A stretch of 64,000 nt of DNA from Saturnia japonica (lineage: Eukaryota; Arthropoda; Insecta; Lepidoptera; Saturniidae). The DNA is taken from contig CM065311.1 in the NCBI GenBank assembly GCA_033032175.1, positions 4,767,190-4,831,189 of the forward strand. The letters run 5' to 3'. The stretch's first letter is position 1. The number at the start of each line of letters is the position of its first letter. Shown in pieces: positions 1 to 15,400 of the stretch. The notes below the pieces were generated by a model. The model ran no database searches and was not told where the DNA came from. It worked only from the letters and a program-made list of their open reading frames with translations. Both the position numbers and the translations under genes were made by a program.

Positions 1-1189
1 CATTTAAAAAAAAATACACACATTATTTACCCATTACGATTTATGATGATATTGACGCGTGAGCAATATTTTAATTTGATGGCCTATAGGAAACAATAGC
101 TTAAAATAGTTATTTTTAGAACCCGGGCCTGAAGACATCAATGAATTGTCGGAAGTTGTTTTTATTACATGTTACGTGAGATAACTTCTCGAGTTTTGTA
201 ATGCTAATGATGATATCGTTCGGAATGAGAATTGTCTATGGTAATAATATAAAATCGGTCGTGGTCGTGGCGTGATGTGTATGCGCGGCTGTGCTCAGCC
301 GAAACCCACTTCCGATTCTTCGTAGCTGATCGTATAACAATATGGTTATCAAAATCTCAAGCGACAATAATTTTCAATAAATTTATCTCACATTAAATAC
401 TTTGTTCATTTTAGTTATATTCTGTTTTTGAAATAAAATTAGATACGTTTAGCGAATTAGTAATAAAACATTTTATATTTTTATAATCATTATTACAATA
501 GATATTGTAATCAGATCGCCCACAGGATGATAAGAAATGCTAGTAGTTATTTGCAAACACCTGCCTGTATACAAAAGTTTATATTCAGTGTATAAAGAGT
601 CTATACATACTATAAATAAAGAATAAAGTAATTATTGTTTCCTTTCAATAAAATCTATATTATAGCATTATATATTTTTTTTATATACGAGCACCTAATG
701 TGTTTTTTAACACAAAACATTTACTTGATATATAATATATCTGTAGAATAATAAAATAAACAATAACAAAAACTGGTTTAAATCAAGTTAATTTTTACGT
801 ACATTTAAATTATTACAACTATATCACTTTAGTTTAATTTTGCAACAATAAATACGAAAAGAATTTATAATTGACAGTCGTTTGTACGGTATCAATATGA
901 TGTGTGCATGACATTCGCGTAGAGTATTTGGACAGGTGACCGTTAGCGCCTTGCCGTATCCGTTGGATGAACTTGCCGGATATCGAGTTCTTGACAAATC
1001 ATCTAGCCAGGTATAATCAACCAACTGATAAGGTTTTTTTAACTCTTTTTACGTATGAGTAAAGTAATCAGGACAGATTCTGCAATTATCAATCGCAGGA
1101 AGAATAAAATCATGATGCGATTTATAATAGATAGTTTTTTCGTATCATGGCATTTTGCTTGATGGTGAACATAGTACAATCCAAAAACA

Positions 1190-1320
1190 ACGGTGACCAC
1201 GGAGAGGTCGTTAATCCTTCGACGGACACCACTGACATGGCGGTCTATATGCCTCTCGGCAGCTGGATTAACACTGGACGATCTCGAAACGCGACAAGCC
1301 AAAAATGAGTTATTGTGAAG
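1190..1320 (+). repeat. Dispersed repeat family A fragment
   Basis: It shares the ordered words gtgaccac, gagaggtc, catg/catgccgg, gcctctcggcagctgga and acactgg with 40,140-40,230, and more loosely with 35,265-35,370. All three copies are in the same orientation. It looks like a piece of a SINE or LINE; I cannot name the family. Confidence 0.55.
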
Positions 1321-1352
1321 AGTTTACCACCATGTAATAACTGAAAATTCCA

Positions 1353-1770
1353 TTGGAAATATCATATAATAGATACATATCTCACAAATTAGTCATTCTT
1401 TGTTTAAACTTAGTAAGTCCAATAAAAGTTTTTTTATGTAATAGTGTTAGAATTTATAGTGAGATCCCTAACCCTAAGCAAATCATTGATTTGACGCACA
1501 ATAAGTTCAATGATCATGTTAAGCAGGTTTTACTGTCAAAAGGTTACACAGGGTGAATTATTACGTGAATGCCTGGAATGCCTGAAAATGACCGTCTCTC
1601 TTTCTCTCTGTGTATCCACTAAAATAATATAATCATTATAAACATTATTTACACGTTAAATAAATAATAATCGATAAACTCGATCGAGTTTCTTGCCGGT
1701 TTTTCTCGCTGACTGGAATGTTTCCGAACCCGTAGTAGTGTTTTCTTAAGTGCCTTCTTAGAGCCTAAAT
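1353..1770 (+). mobile_element. Degenerate 3' end of a non-LTR retrotransposon
   Basis: The + strand translation ends in a block (NSVRIYSEIPNPKQI, then HVKQVLLSKGY) that matches the C-terminus of the better-preserved reverse-transcriptase fragment at 17.1-17.8 kb (NSVRFYNKTPKHI, HVKRVLLSKGY). It is followed by the same 3' untranslated words (tgtatccactaaaataatataat, then cgatcgagtttcttgccgg). It is 5'-truncated and dead. Confidence 0.65.
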
Positions 1771-4700
1771 TTAACAAAGTATTTTAGATTTTGATTTTAA
1801 GGAATCAATGACGATGGTATAAAGCTTTGCTTCCTCGATTATGCTTGGTTCCGATAACGCTACGTGTCCATGCACACAGCCGAGGCCCTTCCCTTGCTCC
1901 TGTCCTCATCTGTATGCCGCGCGTGTGCATGACTCAAGATACGTGACCCGCCTCTCTAAGTTCATTGTTGCTGCGAGCCTCTCAGACAGCACTTTCTACA
2001 TTCTAACGTTTGCTTATTGTAATATTACTGATGTATTAATCTCATATCAACCTCAGGAATAAGTTTTACAATCGCAAAAAAACTACCGTAAGCTTTTTAA
2101 AGTACTTCCTCTTTTTAGTTAAAGGTAACTGTGCTCATCCATAATTCTATCAACGTCACGTGATTACTATATTTTCCTAATTATTCTTTGTTATCTTCAA
2201 ACATAACTCTAACTGGCGGCTCCTTTGTTAAAACTGTTCAGGGTGTTTTGTGATAGATTAAAATGCATATTCCTAGTCATTGTTTATAATCCACTTGTGC
2301 AAAATAACCAGACCAAAAAGGCCATCAAAATACGTAACACAGGGCCAAATAATGTTTCAGAATTGAAACAAAAACCATCACACAATAGATATAGATTCCG
2401 CCAAAAATGACTTTTTAAACTTTCCTAAGTTCTAATGGAATAAACATACCTACTATGATAATATGTCTATTGCCACGGTGACACGGAAGAGAGTAGAAAC
2501 ATTTGTAAACATAAAAAGAAAAAACATTTTTACAGACTAAACTATCCTATCGTTTATCAAAAATCTATTCAAAATTCTTAGAACATTGAGATAAAATAAA
2601 ACATTGCTAGCATTCAACTAATTAAAAATTGGAAAATACACGGCAGCCATAATTTTATGTTTGGCTTATTATATAAAAAAACATAGAATTTTTTTAAATT
2701 TGTATTTTACAATATAATGTTACATAAAGTTAAATTAAAACTATAAATTTCAATCACAAAATAATCTGAGGATAGAGTAAAGCCCTTGAGTAAAAATGAT
2801 AAATTATGATAGTCATAAAAGGATGCCTAGAGAATGCAACATTCATCAGAACAACATCGTATAAGAAGTAAAAACGAAAAGGCCGAGTTATGCGCGACAA
2901 CGTTAATGCAAGAACCTACATTATACAAGGATTCCAATTGCAGTCTGAGACTTTTACAGCAAAGTTCAGCTTAGTTTTATGACTCGTGTTGCTTAACGAT
3001 GTATGCTGTGATTTACATGAGCTGCTGCGATTATGATCTTAAAGGTAATAAAACTGCATGAGGTAGTTTATTTTCTTAATACTTTTGCTTATATTCGTAT
3101 GGTCTATAGTGAATTTCTATGGAACCCATTTTACATTACCATTGAAGTTGTTTTGATTATCAAACTCAGATTTTAGTGAAAATTGAAAACGAAAATAAAT
3201 GTAATTTAGACTCTGGGATTCTAAAATTACAATGAACTATGTCGCTCATATATGTAACGGTTATCGATGAGTCAAAATATATTTATAGCGAATTGTCATC
3301 GTTATTTTTATTTATTGAAATATTGTAAATATTACTATCATACAAAATTTATATGCTCTAATAGCATATAGGTACATACTATTAATACTATTGTTATAAA
3401 ACTTGTATTTAGAAGGTTATCGTTGGAACTACAGATTCGATTGTAAAATTTGTTTGACTAATAGAAAGCTACATATTCTAGCCCTGAGTACTTTTATTTT
3501 AATTTTTTTTATATTTTAATTAAAACAAACAAAGCCGCAGACGGTTGCTAGTTTAATTATAATAAATGTGAAAGTATGATTGTTTGAATGTTTGTCTACC
3601 AATCGCCCCCAACCGGTGGACTGATTTTAATGAATTTCTGCATAGAAGTCGACATGTCGTGCAATAGGGCATAGGATAGTTTTTTATTTTTTCGCTCAAC
3701 GATGCGGGCGGTCAACAACTATTAATATTTAATATAAACAGATAGGAGTAAGAACTACTCGTTAAGTACCTACATGATAAACATTAAAAAACATATCATT
3801 AACAAAGAAGAGAAGTAATAATTTACGTTTGCAGATACGTATCTGTGTATGTGATCGAATACCGATCCATAATTCAATGATATTACTTTTTAACGACTAT
3901 CTATTCAGATCAGATCGCAATAAACACTCTCAACGTTAATTGCATGTTTTTGCTCGCGTTCACCAACGTTACATTAAAAAAGCATACATGATGCCATGAC
4001 AGGATGTTAATCTTCATTTCCTTCGAGAATCGTTTACAATTACAATTTGTACGACACGGTGAGGCGCGATCTAAAAATATACTTGTAGCTTTAAACTTGA
4101 TATTTAATATATTTTTATTTCAAAGCGAGTCGTTTTAAATAGTCGTGGTCGGAGGGATGGAGCCGTGAGTATTTCGTGCTCGACTGCGGAGGAGATTCGC
4201 GTCGATGCTTCTTAAAATGGATGACAGTGCAGTTCCAATCTATTATCTCGGTGTATTGACCGGTACTTACAGCGAATGAGATGACGTCAGACTCGATGTT
4301 GAGACTGTTCAATATTTCATGTACCTACGTCGTGCACGTCTCAAACGATATAAATTATACTAAGCGATGCCATGGAAGCAATGGCTAAGTCGATATTCAT
4401 CGATTGATCATTCTAATTATTTATAAGGCGATGTTATTTTTTTTAATTTATACTTTTTTGCTAGTTGTATAAAAAAATTTTTAGATGTACAATGTAACAA
4501 ACACTACACCATGAAGTTGCTTGCTAAAACAACTTCAGGCCCATCTAGAAATAAATTACACAAAATGTAATCAATTATGATGAATGCTCGTTCATTGACA
4601 ATGTAGTTCAATTTTGTTACGCTAGATGTCAATATAATATTTTTATATATTTGAGTCTTTGTACTTTTTTAAGCGCATAGTGAAATAGATATGATGATAG

Positions 4701-6347
4701 TGATTTTTAAGATGTGCGCGCATATTGGAACTTTTAATCTACGGTATAGGGTTGATCGCTAAATAAGCCTTTTGTTTTATTGTGGTGAAGATAGTTATGT
4801 TCGTTGCTGTGCTTCACATAGGAAACTAACTTCTAAGCAGACGCATCCACTTAAATTTTTATTTTTTTCCATTATCTAAGCTGCATTCATATTCCCGTGT
4901 CAAAATTTAAACTAAACTCTACCTTGATGGGGTAATACCAACAAGCTAATAATATTTTCGTATTACATCTAATCTAATTAATACAATGTAACCTAACAAT
5001 GCACAACCCATCGCTTTCCATTCGATGGCATATTCGTAAGCAATAAAATTTGTGGTTGACCGCAAAAAGAGGTGTACATAGAATTTAATTAAGTTTCCCA
5101 TAGCGAAACGTTGCGGCGCGCGGCGCGGCGTGGCGCGGTGGTCCCCTGGTATGCCCGTAAAACATTGCCGCGTAAGTGGTCCACGTCCAATCAATATGCA
5201 GTAATGTATGAACGTGCAAAACTGCATTTTTATGATAGTACACTTCAGGCGCCATAGCTGTACGGTGAATAATTTAAGAATAAAAGAAAGTGCGTATAAA
5301 ATAATTGATTAATTATCGTACCTATATAAATTTTGTAGTATCTAATGTTAATAATAATCTCGTACTTACGGCATGTTAGGTTCTCGAAATACGCGACTTA
5401 ATTTTTTACCACATCTTCCGCTACGTCACAGACTCAGATCCATCTACCACTAGTTCAACAATACTACAACTACACCCTAGAGTGGTAATCAAATTACTGA
5501 TTACTTTTATGAAAACAAGTACTGACAGTTTACTATGACTTTATCTTTTTCAACGCTAACTCCAGAACTATAAGTGTACGGGCGAGATAGAATAAGCTAG
5601 CGCGGGGAAGTAACAGCGAAATCGGAATTCGAGCTGAAGTCATCATCTGCCCTTAAAAATAGATCGGACTGCGGGTATTCGTACATGTTTATTATTTGAA
5701 ATCAACAGCGTCTATGAATATGCTGGCAAAGCAAATTCGTAAAATGAAAATCGAATGTATTATGGAACATAGTTATCTACATATAGCAGAAAATATGTTA
5801 GGTATTTTATTAGTAAAAACTTTGGAACATGTTTTCCAAAAATGTTTTGTCAGTGAAAACTTAATGTGCTACTGTAACGGAATGGAAGTTCATTCTCATA
5901 AACTCAATTTACGCATAGCACACGGTAATTGACAGACGTGGTCTGTTTAGGTTATATTAACTTCTACTGAATACGGCACCTATTTTTGAATTAGGTGTAT
6001 TATATATGTATTTTGACTTTTTATCATATTATTTTATAGTTTTTGTAGCTCCAATTTTTATCATATTCAAATTAATTTTAAGTTTTTTTCACAGAGTAGC
6101 CCACCAGTGAATATTTTTCTTTAGTACTTTTCGCTAATAGACAGTTATTGTTCACTTTAAATAATTATTTAATTATTGATAATTTTTATTTTGTGGTTCA
6201 GAAATACAACTGGTATATAGTAAATTTCATACTATCATGTGAAACGTTAAATAAAAGTTAAATCTAATATATACAAATAAATACTGTCATACAATAATAA
6301 TCATAATCAGAACTAATAAATTATATATGTTTTGTAATTTGTTACAG

Positions 6348-6453
6348 CTCAAAGGATAACAACTATTCAACTGGATGGCGTACAATATTTCATTTCAAGA
6401 ATGAATCCGTATAGCCCTGAGTTAAACTACTTCCTAGCTTATCAATATTGCAG
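6348..6453 (+). CDS. Lectin gene, first visible exon
   Basis: The acceptor is gttacag and the donor caggtaagtg. It starts with the last 2 nt of a codon and ends with 2 nt. It encodes the first strand of the fold, including VQYFISRMNPY and FLAYQYC; the Cys is the first of the conserved set. It cannot be the true first exon. Confidence 0.8.
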
Positions 6454-9400
6454 GTAAGTGAATTTATATACCACTATTATAATAACAGTCTTATAGCCTT
6501 AAGCTATTTATGTTTTTATTCCTCATGGGATTTATAACTTTTAATTTTTTAAATTCGTTATAGGTTCAGCGTTTTGCCACAATCTCACCTCATTTTAAAT
6601 GACGATGTAGCCCCAAACGGTAACACGCTAAACTTAGTCTCCTCCAGACCTCCAGGCAGACCTCCGTCTGGCTTTCAATCCGGGAGTTGACAACTTTTGG
6701 AAAATTGTATTAAACACTATATATGTTGAAAATAATACATATGAATAAAATTTTTTTTAATTAATAGAGCATAAAAATTTATTTAAAAAGGTTTTTAATA
6801 CAAATAAAAAGAACGTAACAGAAACTATGCATTATGGTCCAGTGACGTTATCATTCATGTTACATGTCATTTTGTATAATAATGTTGACAAGTTTGACAA
6901 CTAACGCAAGAGTCTAACGTTCATATTTCCTGACTGGTGACGTCACGTATTCTAATCGGCTTTTCAAATCATGTGACTCACAGACAAAAAATATTATTTT
7001 CCCAAAGGGAAAATGAAATAACTTAATATGTAATTACTTTTTTCAGATTTGTTGTTTTAGGCTTTTTATCTATAGACCAATATTACTCAAACACAGCTAT
7101 AGGAACTTGACGACATATTTTTAACTTAAGGGTGGTAGCTAGCCAGGCGAGCATTCAGAAAAGCCCTACCAGCATTCTATGGTTTCCTCCACCGAAAACT
7201 CAGGCTCATTGCAGGGATTCGAACTCACGTCATGCGATGTCTGTACACGCTAAAACAGAACCATAATTGCTTCCATTGCATAAATTTAGCCTGCGATAAA
7301 TCCGTCAAATAAATGTGTTATTACAATTTTTACTATTCAATCATTGATCTCGTTTCTGTTAAGCATTTTAGAGTCAATTTTAAAATAACTAAATCGCGAA
7401 CTGTAATTATTAATTGTAATCTTTCAAGGATTCAAAGTTATTCCCGATCCTGATTAAATCGCTAAGTTAGGTCATTAACAGCCTTAATTAGGTTTGCACA
7501 AATGCACTGTGTTCAGGAAATGCTTAATAATTTGCATACCGTTAGAGGTTCTGGGAAAGCTCGAGAACAATGTCGAGGTCCCGTTGAACCGCATTCGCAA
7601 ACCATTTTCCCAATGAAACACATAGCAAAGAAATAAATAAAAATTAGTTAAATTAAGTACAGAAATGCAAATATTTGAGCAAAGAATTTCTTACTACGGA
7701 CCAAACATAGTTTGTAATTTTCAGGAAACTTAGAGGATAAAGTGAATTTAATGTCAATTTAACACATTATACTTTGTTGAATATGCAGGTTAACTGCTAT
7801 TTAATGTTACACAAAAAAACTATCCTGTCTTATTGTTGTTTATATTTATTATTGCTTATAATATGAAGAGGTAAAGTTTGTAGTAGGTAACTAATGTACG
7901 GAACTATTAATCTGATTCTTAAAAATCTTACACTGATATAAGGCTACGTTCTCTCTGAGTTACATAATGGTATATTTTACTCTTTTTAAATTTTATATTG
8001 TAACTAGCTGTGCCCGCGGTTCCGCACGTATTAACTAGTGAATTATTATTTATGAAGATATCATGACACTTTTTTTTTAGATAAAGATCAAGTATCTAAA
8101 ATTAAAAAAATATCAAAATCTATTCAGTGGTTTTTACGAGATGCGCGCGCAAAAGACAACTCCTCTATCATTTTATTTATATAAATTAAGGCGAACAAAG
8201 TAGTAGGAGGTTGATAGTATTTAATAATTTAATATGTTTAGGTAGCCAGAAAAAGATCTCTAATTACATATTTCGCAAGAGCAAAGCGATAACAGAAATC
8301 GCTAAATATCGGCATCAAAATGGTAAATTTGAAATATGTACCGACTATAATGTACTAATAATGTAGTTTGAACTTGCTATTTTGAAGTCAATCAATATAA
8401 ACATTTCTGCTATTTATTCTCATGCAAAATAGATAATTAGGGCCCAGGTCTTTATTTATTAAAAATACTTAGCATTATAAACTGCTACGTTATTCGACCA
8501 AACTTACATTTTCGAAATTTGGATTCAGCGAAATGCACGATTAGACCATTTGGAAAGGTCACTAGCCTATTGCTTGCTCATCAAGTCCTTTTATCGTAGC
8601 GCTGTCACGACCTATTTACAGTTACAATTGTTACTATCGCCGGGGCCATTCGTTTTGCTGTTCCAAACTCGTTCTATGAATACGAAAATTGATAAAGAAA
8701 TCGAGTAAAGCCGCAATAAAACCGACGTGTAATATGATGACGTAAACTATTTGATATGAGAGGCATGTCGAACGAGATGCGATCCATGAGCAGGTGCAAA
8801 GAACTGTCGTACTAAAGCGTGACGATGGAAGCAAAATTGAACTCGGGGATAATTTAACAAGGCACCGGCCCGTGCGGGTTATGTCTCGGTTCGATTGCGG
8901 TGAACAAGATGCAAAGGAAATAACGGTACCTTTCTTAACGATGGGAACTTCATAGTCATTAGCGAATTCTTCTTTGCTTTGTATGTATCAACTAGATGTG
9001 CCCAACGGTTTCACACGTGTTAAGAAAAAGTCCATACAAATTTCAAAACTCCGTTATACCTTATAAGGGGTTGAATTTTTTTTAATCAGTTCTTAGCGGA
9101 TGTCTACGTCATAATAACTATCTATGTACCAAATTTCAGCCTAATCCATTCTCAGTGGTTTAAGCTCTGTGTTGATTGATCAGCCAGTTATGGTTTCCTC
9201 TTATATATACTTAGATGAAAGGCAAACGATATAAGTTCAATAAGTTAAATAATGGCGCGTTGAATTAGTTTCGTGTGTTGTAAAAAATTTTAAAGGGTCA
9301 TTCACAATTTATTTAATAACTTGCTATAGCCCCATGGTTTCACCCTTTATTCCACCAACTCTCCATCGCGCCGCCGCGACGCCGCCATCACACCCGTGTG

Positions 9401-12400
9401 GCCTATTGTTGTTCTCACTTCCCGTAATTGCTTACGTTCATGATTACTGTTCTGCTTAGAGCCGTAGCGTGAAGATAAGTTTCAATAAGAATTTTTCATA
9501 TTTGACTGCTAGTTCCAGACATTAGCGCGTGCAAACAAAACAAATACAATTCTTGACCTTTTAGTATCTAAAATGGTACCTACACAATCTATAAAATCGC
9601 GGCTGAGTGCCTTAAGCGCTCGCCCCAAGCCCGATGAAGCTGTAAAAGCCGTCCGAGGCTCCAGGGCCACTGTGGCTAACAGCATAGTCAGTTAAAAAAA
9701 CCTTTAAGGTAATATAAAATTAAGATATATTCGTACAGTCTATATTTTCAAAATGGCTGGGAATGTTGTCGGATAAGTAACAAAAACCGAGTTAAGACGA
9801 TAATGGAGTTTAGCGAAACTGCAGTATTTACTTCATGATCAATAATTCATGGCGTTAATAATTTATGATATTTTAATTTATTACAGAAAAAAAACCTAAG
9901 TTGAAACATGTCTCGATTTTCAATGCGTTGCAAGAAAAAATAAAAGTATTTATTTAGTGTGTAACGTTTATTCCAATTTGAAAGTAGTTCGATTGAAACT
10001 GGAAGCCTTTTATTAAGCTTTTATGGGATGATATCAACTAGATTATAATTATGATGAACGTAAGATATCTAATCTTAAGGAGTATTTTGAACTTGTAGTC
10101 GGAATGCAGTTCAATGTAACCGATGCTATACCGCGCCCGCGCCATGATAGCGAATCTCATAAATGTACAAACAGATTGCCTACATCCGTTAGTAACTGGT
10201 AGTAATATTATGATTACCTACAATAAACTATTTGTTTATTTATATAAATTATTATATATATTATATTTTTATACTAGCAATAGTATCAATAGCTTCGCAC
10301 GGGTAGCAAATAATAATATATGGCTACATTTTCAAGAATAATTCCGTAATGCATATATCTCTATTGGTTTACGCGCGCCAGTAAGCTCCCAATTAGCATG
10401 TTTTTTTGCCGAAATCTTCAAGAATCATCATCATATTTCATCCAATTTACAGAAAACCTTAATGAATTATACATCTAAACCTTCCTCGTGAATCACTCCG
10501 CACACTGATGATGATGTATAAATTATTTGATGAAAACGACTATACAAATGTAATGGGACTAGTATTATAAATATTGACACAGAATCAAAACACTCTAAAT
10601 AGTTCCATGTATCGTGCATATAATTAATATTCTGAGAAGCAATTAAAATTTATATTTACGTAAATGAAGGAAATTTATAAAAAAGCGGTTTATTTTTTCA
10701 GGTCATTAGGGCTGCAGTTGGCATCATTCGAGACTAAAGAGAAGGCGGACTCTATAACGACGTATCTCACGAATGCTGGTAAGCTAATCATCATTATATT
10801 AATACGTGAAGCAAAAACTTTGTACCCCTTATAAAACGTATTGCGTGCACGGAAGACTGTGAGATTTGGCATGGTTAAAGTTTATACGGAGAAGGAGTGG
10901 AGAAATCTAAAATTCATCTATAATATCTATTACTAATATATAAAATAAAATAAATTAATACTGGGAATCCTAACCCACCCAGTGCCATTGAACTAAGACC
11001 CCTCAAAATATTATATATATATATGATGTATTTATTATTCTTTTTAGGTTTAGCGTTTGGCTACAATTTCATTTGATGTCATGTGATAACGTAGCTCACG
11101 TAACAGAGCTAGTGGTGTCCATATCTATCAGTTGTAGCTGCTGGAACACACCTATATGTGATTAGCAACAGAATTTTAAAATAAGTATAGTAGTTACTTT
11201 TGCGGGCATTACATAAAGATATGGTTTCACCAAGATGTTTTTCTTCACCGAAAACTTAAGCTCATTGTAGTATTGGTATCTACGTGGATTGACGCGGTGT
11301 CTTGTACACGCTACCATTCATCCATCATTGTTTTTACGAACAAATCTTGTTTGTGTCTGTTAGCGATTTTAAAGCTTCTGAATGACTTGATCGATTGAGC
11401 TCATATTTACCTAATACATTTATTTTATCGAGACGATGGTTTATAGTTGTGTTAGAATACGATAGGTGGCGCGCTGTTTTCGTAATATTAACTATTGACA
11501 AGAAAATTTTTAACAATAAAAAAAAACCTTCTTCAATGATTATAAAGAATTTCCGGGTAGTGTTCGAAGTTGAAGGTCCAATACCAATGAAATTAAAATG
11601 GGACCACCCTTGACGTATCCCTTATCCAACAAAAAAAAAAACATCCAAATCGGTTCATAAACAAAGAAGTTACAGCTGAATATCCATAAAAAAATGTAAA
11701 TATACATTCGAATTGAGTAAACTCCGCCTTTTTCTGAAGTCGATTAAAAAGGGAAGAACAGCGTCTACCAGGACAGACAGTATTAGTATAGATTATTTAT
11801 AAAGTTATAGTAAGTGGACTGCAGAAATAACGAAAGATATAATATATGTATTATGTACATAGGTTATAACAAATACGACTTCTGGACATCGGGTAATAAC
11901 CTCGGCACGGATATGTATCTATGGATGAGTACCGGATTGCCATTCAACGCGACCTTTAACTACATGCGAAGGCTGCCAATCGATGCCCCTGCTCAGCATG
12001 CCGATGATAGCATCGACCCCCTGGATGTGCCCCAGGGCAGCACAGCCCCCCAGCGCACGGCTAGACACGGGTACGTATTTTTACTAAACTACTTGTCATT
12101 TTTTATTAAGGTAATTAAAAGTTTTGTAATCTACGATGCTGAAACTTGAATTAAAAGTTAAAGATCGCAAAGTGAGAATCACTGTTACAGAAGTGGCTTT
12201 AAAGGCTATACCTATAATAAGTACAATAACCATATGAACAACTAGCTGACCCGCGTAACCTCGTCTGCGTCACATAATGGAAACTCTCAAAAGGAATAAA
12301 TTATTCCCGTTTTTGCAACATTTTTCATTAATGCTTCGCTTCTATTAGTTATAGCGTGATGTTATATAGCCTATAGCCTTCCTCGATAAATTGGCTATCC

Positions 12401-15400
12401 AACACTGAAATATTTTTCCCATTCGAACGAGTAGTTCCTGAGATTAGCGTGTTCAACCGAACAAACTCTTCAGCTTTACAATATTAGTATACATAATAAG
12501 ATAAATCAACAGTTCTAAATTTTTACCACATTACAGTGGTACTAAAAGAATATTTCTCAAGCTGGTAAAAATGGACAACACCTAATTAGGATAAGCACAT
12601 TTGGACAATTGTAGTATCTCCTTCCAGATTTATAAATGGAGCAACGATGTACCTGTATCATTAGTGTATTCATAATTTTATAAACGAATTTATATTATTA
12701 TAGTTATTATTAATGAATACTGGTTAATACATATAATTAATATTAATATGTACGCTATATAGCTCACCCTACAATGTGAATTATTTTAGACATAATACTG
12801 GAAAAATCCTAATCATATAATATTCATAAATATTATACACAATTTTTTAATAATAATTAAAAAATAACGCAACCATGTACCTCTACAATTACTAGCTGTG
12901 TCCCACGTTTTTATCCGTGTTCAATTTTTGTATAGGATTTGAGTAAAATCCCTCAGATAAGTGAGCATCTACATCTCGAAAGGAAGAAAGGAGAACTATG
13001 CTAAACGTCAAGTCAATCGGACCTATAGTTTCGTAGAAATCGTGATGAGTGGTATTTCGCTTATATATATGCATATAGATTCATAAAATGAATTCGATTC
13101 CATAAACATGGATATGGGATTAATTTAATGGCTTATTTGTATAACGTATTGTAATAGACGTAATTGTACAAAATTATACACGTACCTATCCCGCATGTAG
13201 GATTCCATTAAGTTTTTATGTTTTAAGATTGCTTTTGTAGTTACGCAATCGGTATTGCTTCATCAAATTACCAGATCAAATTATTGTTAAATTGTTATTT
13301 GATTGTAAGGCAGAACGATACCGCTGCGCAGCAACGCGGACGAAGCATGCCCATTAAAATGTTCTATCTAGTCACTTTGTTATATTAGTTTTGTATATTG
13401 TAAATATTTTTTAAGTTTAAAAACTTCACACTTTTTACGTAATAGCCGGCGTTTGTAAACGCTTCGCACCAAAGTTTGAACACTAACAGTGCTAACTCTT
13501 ACTCATTTTAGAAACTTTAATGAGTTCATCCTCTCACAACCAAGAAATATTACTTGGTCATATTTAGTTATGGTGTCGAAATGATATTACCTGAGTTTAT
13601 GGTGGGATCTTGACCTGTCCATGTGTTAGTTTTTCTTTTATTTTACTCTATATGAGTCTATATCATGGAATTTTGACGGCATTTTACCCGATGTAGTTTG
13701 CTTATCGCTTACAACTAAAGTAGATTATAAATAATAACTGGGAACATGTATGTAAGTTGCTACAAAAACTCTCTGGACAGTTTTTATAAGGGAACTACCA
13801 TCTCGTTAGATGTTTCATGATTACAAGGTTAATTAGGAAAATATTCTATTCACATTACGTTGGCAGAATTGTGATGAACACATTTCTCATTAAATAAAAA
13901 TATAAATAAAATCACTTAGTGTATTTCATAGAATAGACGTAATAAATATTCTTCACTGAATATATTTATTTATTTGGAGCGCCTGTGGTCAGTGCACTAA
14001 ATACAATTAAAAAACAAAAAAAAAAGAAAGAAAAATATAGTTTGAAGCATAAAATGCACTAGGCCTTTTAAGGCAATCACAACATGCACTAGTAGACGTA
14101 ACGTAGACGTAGTAGAATTTAACTTCATACCGATCATCTCATCCGTTCCGTCAAGTTTCCATTAGAACTCTTATACGGTTTTAGCGGGGTCATTTATAAA
14201 ACGAGTTATTCGAACACGCTATCACTGACCCATCAATACCATCTTTCTATATGTTCTTCCTAGATGAGACCTCTGGGCTTGTTGATTAGCACGCTCGAAC
14301 GCTGCTCCTTTGAAAGTTATATTATCTGTTTTATCTTTACATCATGTTACAATATGTATTGCATAAAAACTAGTTGGTATTCCAGGACGGAGCATGTGAT
14401 GACCAACGGGTGCATTTCTCTCAAAGCACCGACATTCCACTGGGAGCCCCAGCACTGCGGCGAGGTCAAGGACTTCATTTGCGAACAGACCCGTTGCTAT
14501 TACTACAATTACGGCTCCATTCCCGTCTCTTCGGCGCAGGGGTAATGCCAGGTGAGATGCCAACTGTCTCCGGAGGCCGGTCCCCGACAAGCCGCGCGCT
14601 CTCCCCTCGTCTATACCGATTAACTCATCCAACTTGTATATAAAACACAACATATAACCTCAGTGTGTATCGGGAAATTAAATATATATTATGTAAATGT
14701 AGTAAATGTGCTAACATACCCCAGCCCAAGTGTAAGCCTTGGTTCAACCTCGATGTTAGTAGCGCGCGGGCCCAAGGGATACGGCCTCTGCGCCAACCCA
14801 ACCACCAAACAAGAGCCCTACACCCAGCAGACAATGTCTGGCTACTACGAGATTATATTCTCATCACACTATATTTTAAATACAATACAAATCTTTTTAA
14901 ATTTCTAATTAAAATCTTTTGGTGGGTGGGTGAAGGGGGCTTTGCTTGGTATCTCTAGATCAAGTGATACGATAAACTACTTTGTGTTAACAAATTTTTT
15001 ACGTCACCGCGCCTTTGCATTTACAAAGTGTTATTTTGAAAAATCGGGTTTCAAACAATCTAGAAAACTACCTAGCTTTGGTTTGATTTCAACGACTCGC
15101 CATATTCGTTATTACATCTTACAAATCATTTTTTCTCATACTTACAGTCAATTTTTTTTTTGTTTAAATTTAAAATTATTAAATTATTTTTTTTATATTG
15201 GTGTTCTAGTAATTTTATAAGAGACACCATGCTTTTAAAGTGAACAAGTAACTAAACTCACAAATTTAATAAAAATCTGGTCTCCTAGATTAACACGTTA
15301 TACTTGCAAAGGCGCATTACTTCATAACATTTATAGCTATTTGTCTTTATATTAATTGAATCATAATTTGTCACTGGTTTAAATAATGACTAATTATTAT

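Larger units (their letters stand above)
1..6347. other. AT-rich non-coding stretch upstream of, or intronic to, the lectin gene
   Basis: No open frame here has good coding character. Those present are under about 95 codons, AT-biased and lack paired splice sites. The stretch holds a non-LTR retrotransposon tail near 1.35-1.77 kb and a repeat-family fragment near 1.19-1.32 kb. The lectin gene at 6.35 kb must have at least one more 5' exon with a signal peptide, since its first visible exon starts inside a codon. I could not find that exon here. Confidence 0.6.

Noticed and set aside
5696..5932. 78-codon + strand frame upstream of the lectin gene, considered as its 5' exon
   Set aside because: No hydrophobic signal, no donor in the phase needed by the exon at 6,348, AT-rich codon use.
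7205..7240. Possible tRNA gene (B-box-like ggattcgaact)
   Set aside because: No cloverleaf or A box at the right distance; the same words recur in repeat family B.
14665..14958. GC-rich open frames on both strands in the last lectin intron
   Set aside because: No good splice sites joining to neighbouring exons and no recognisable domain.
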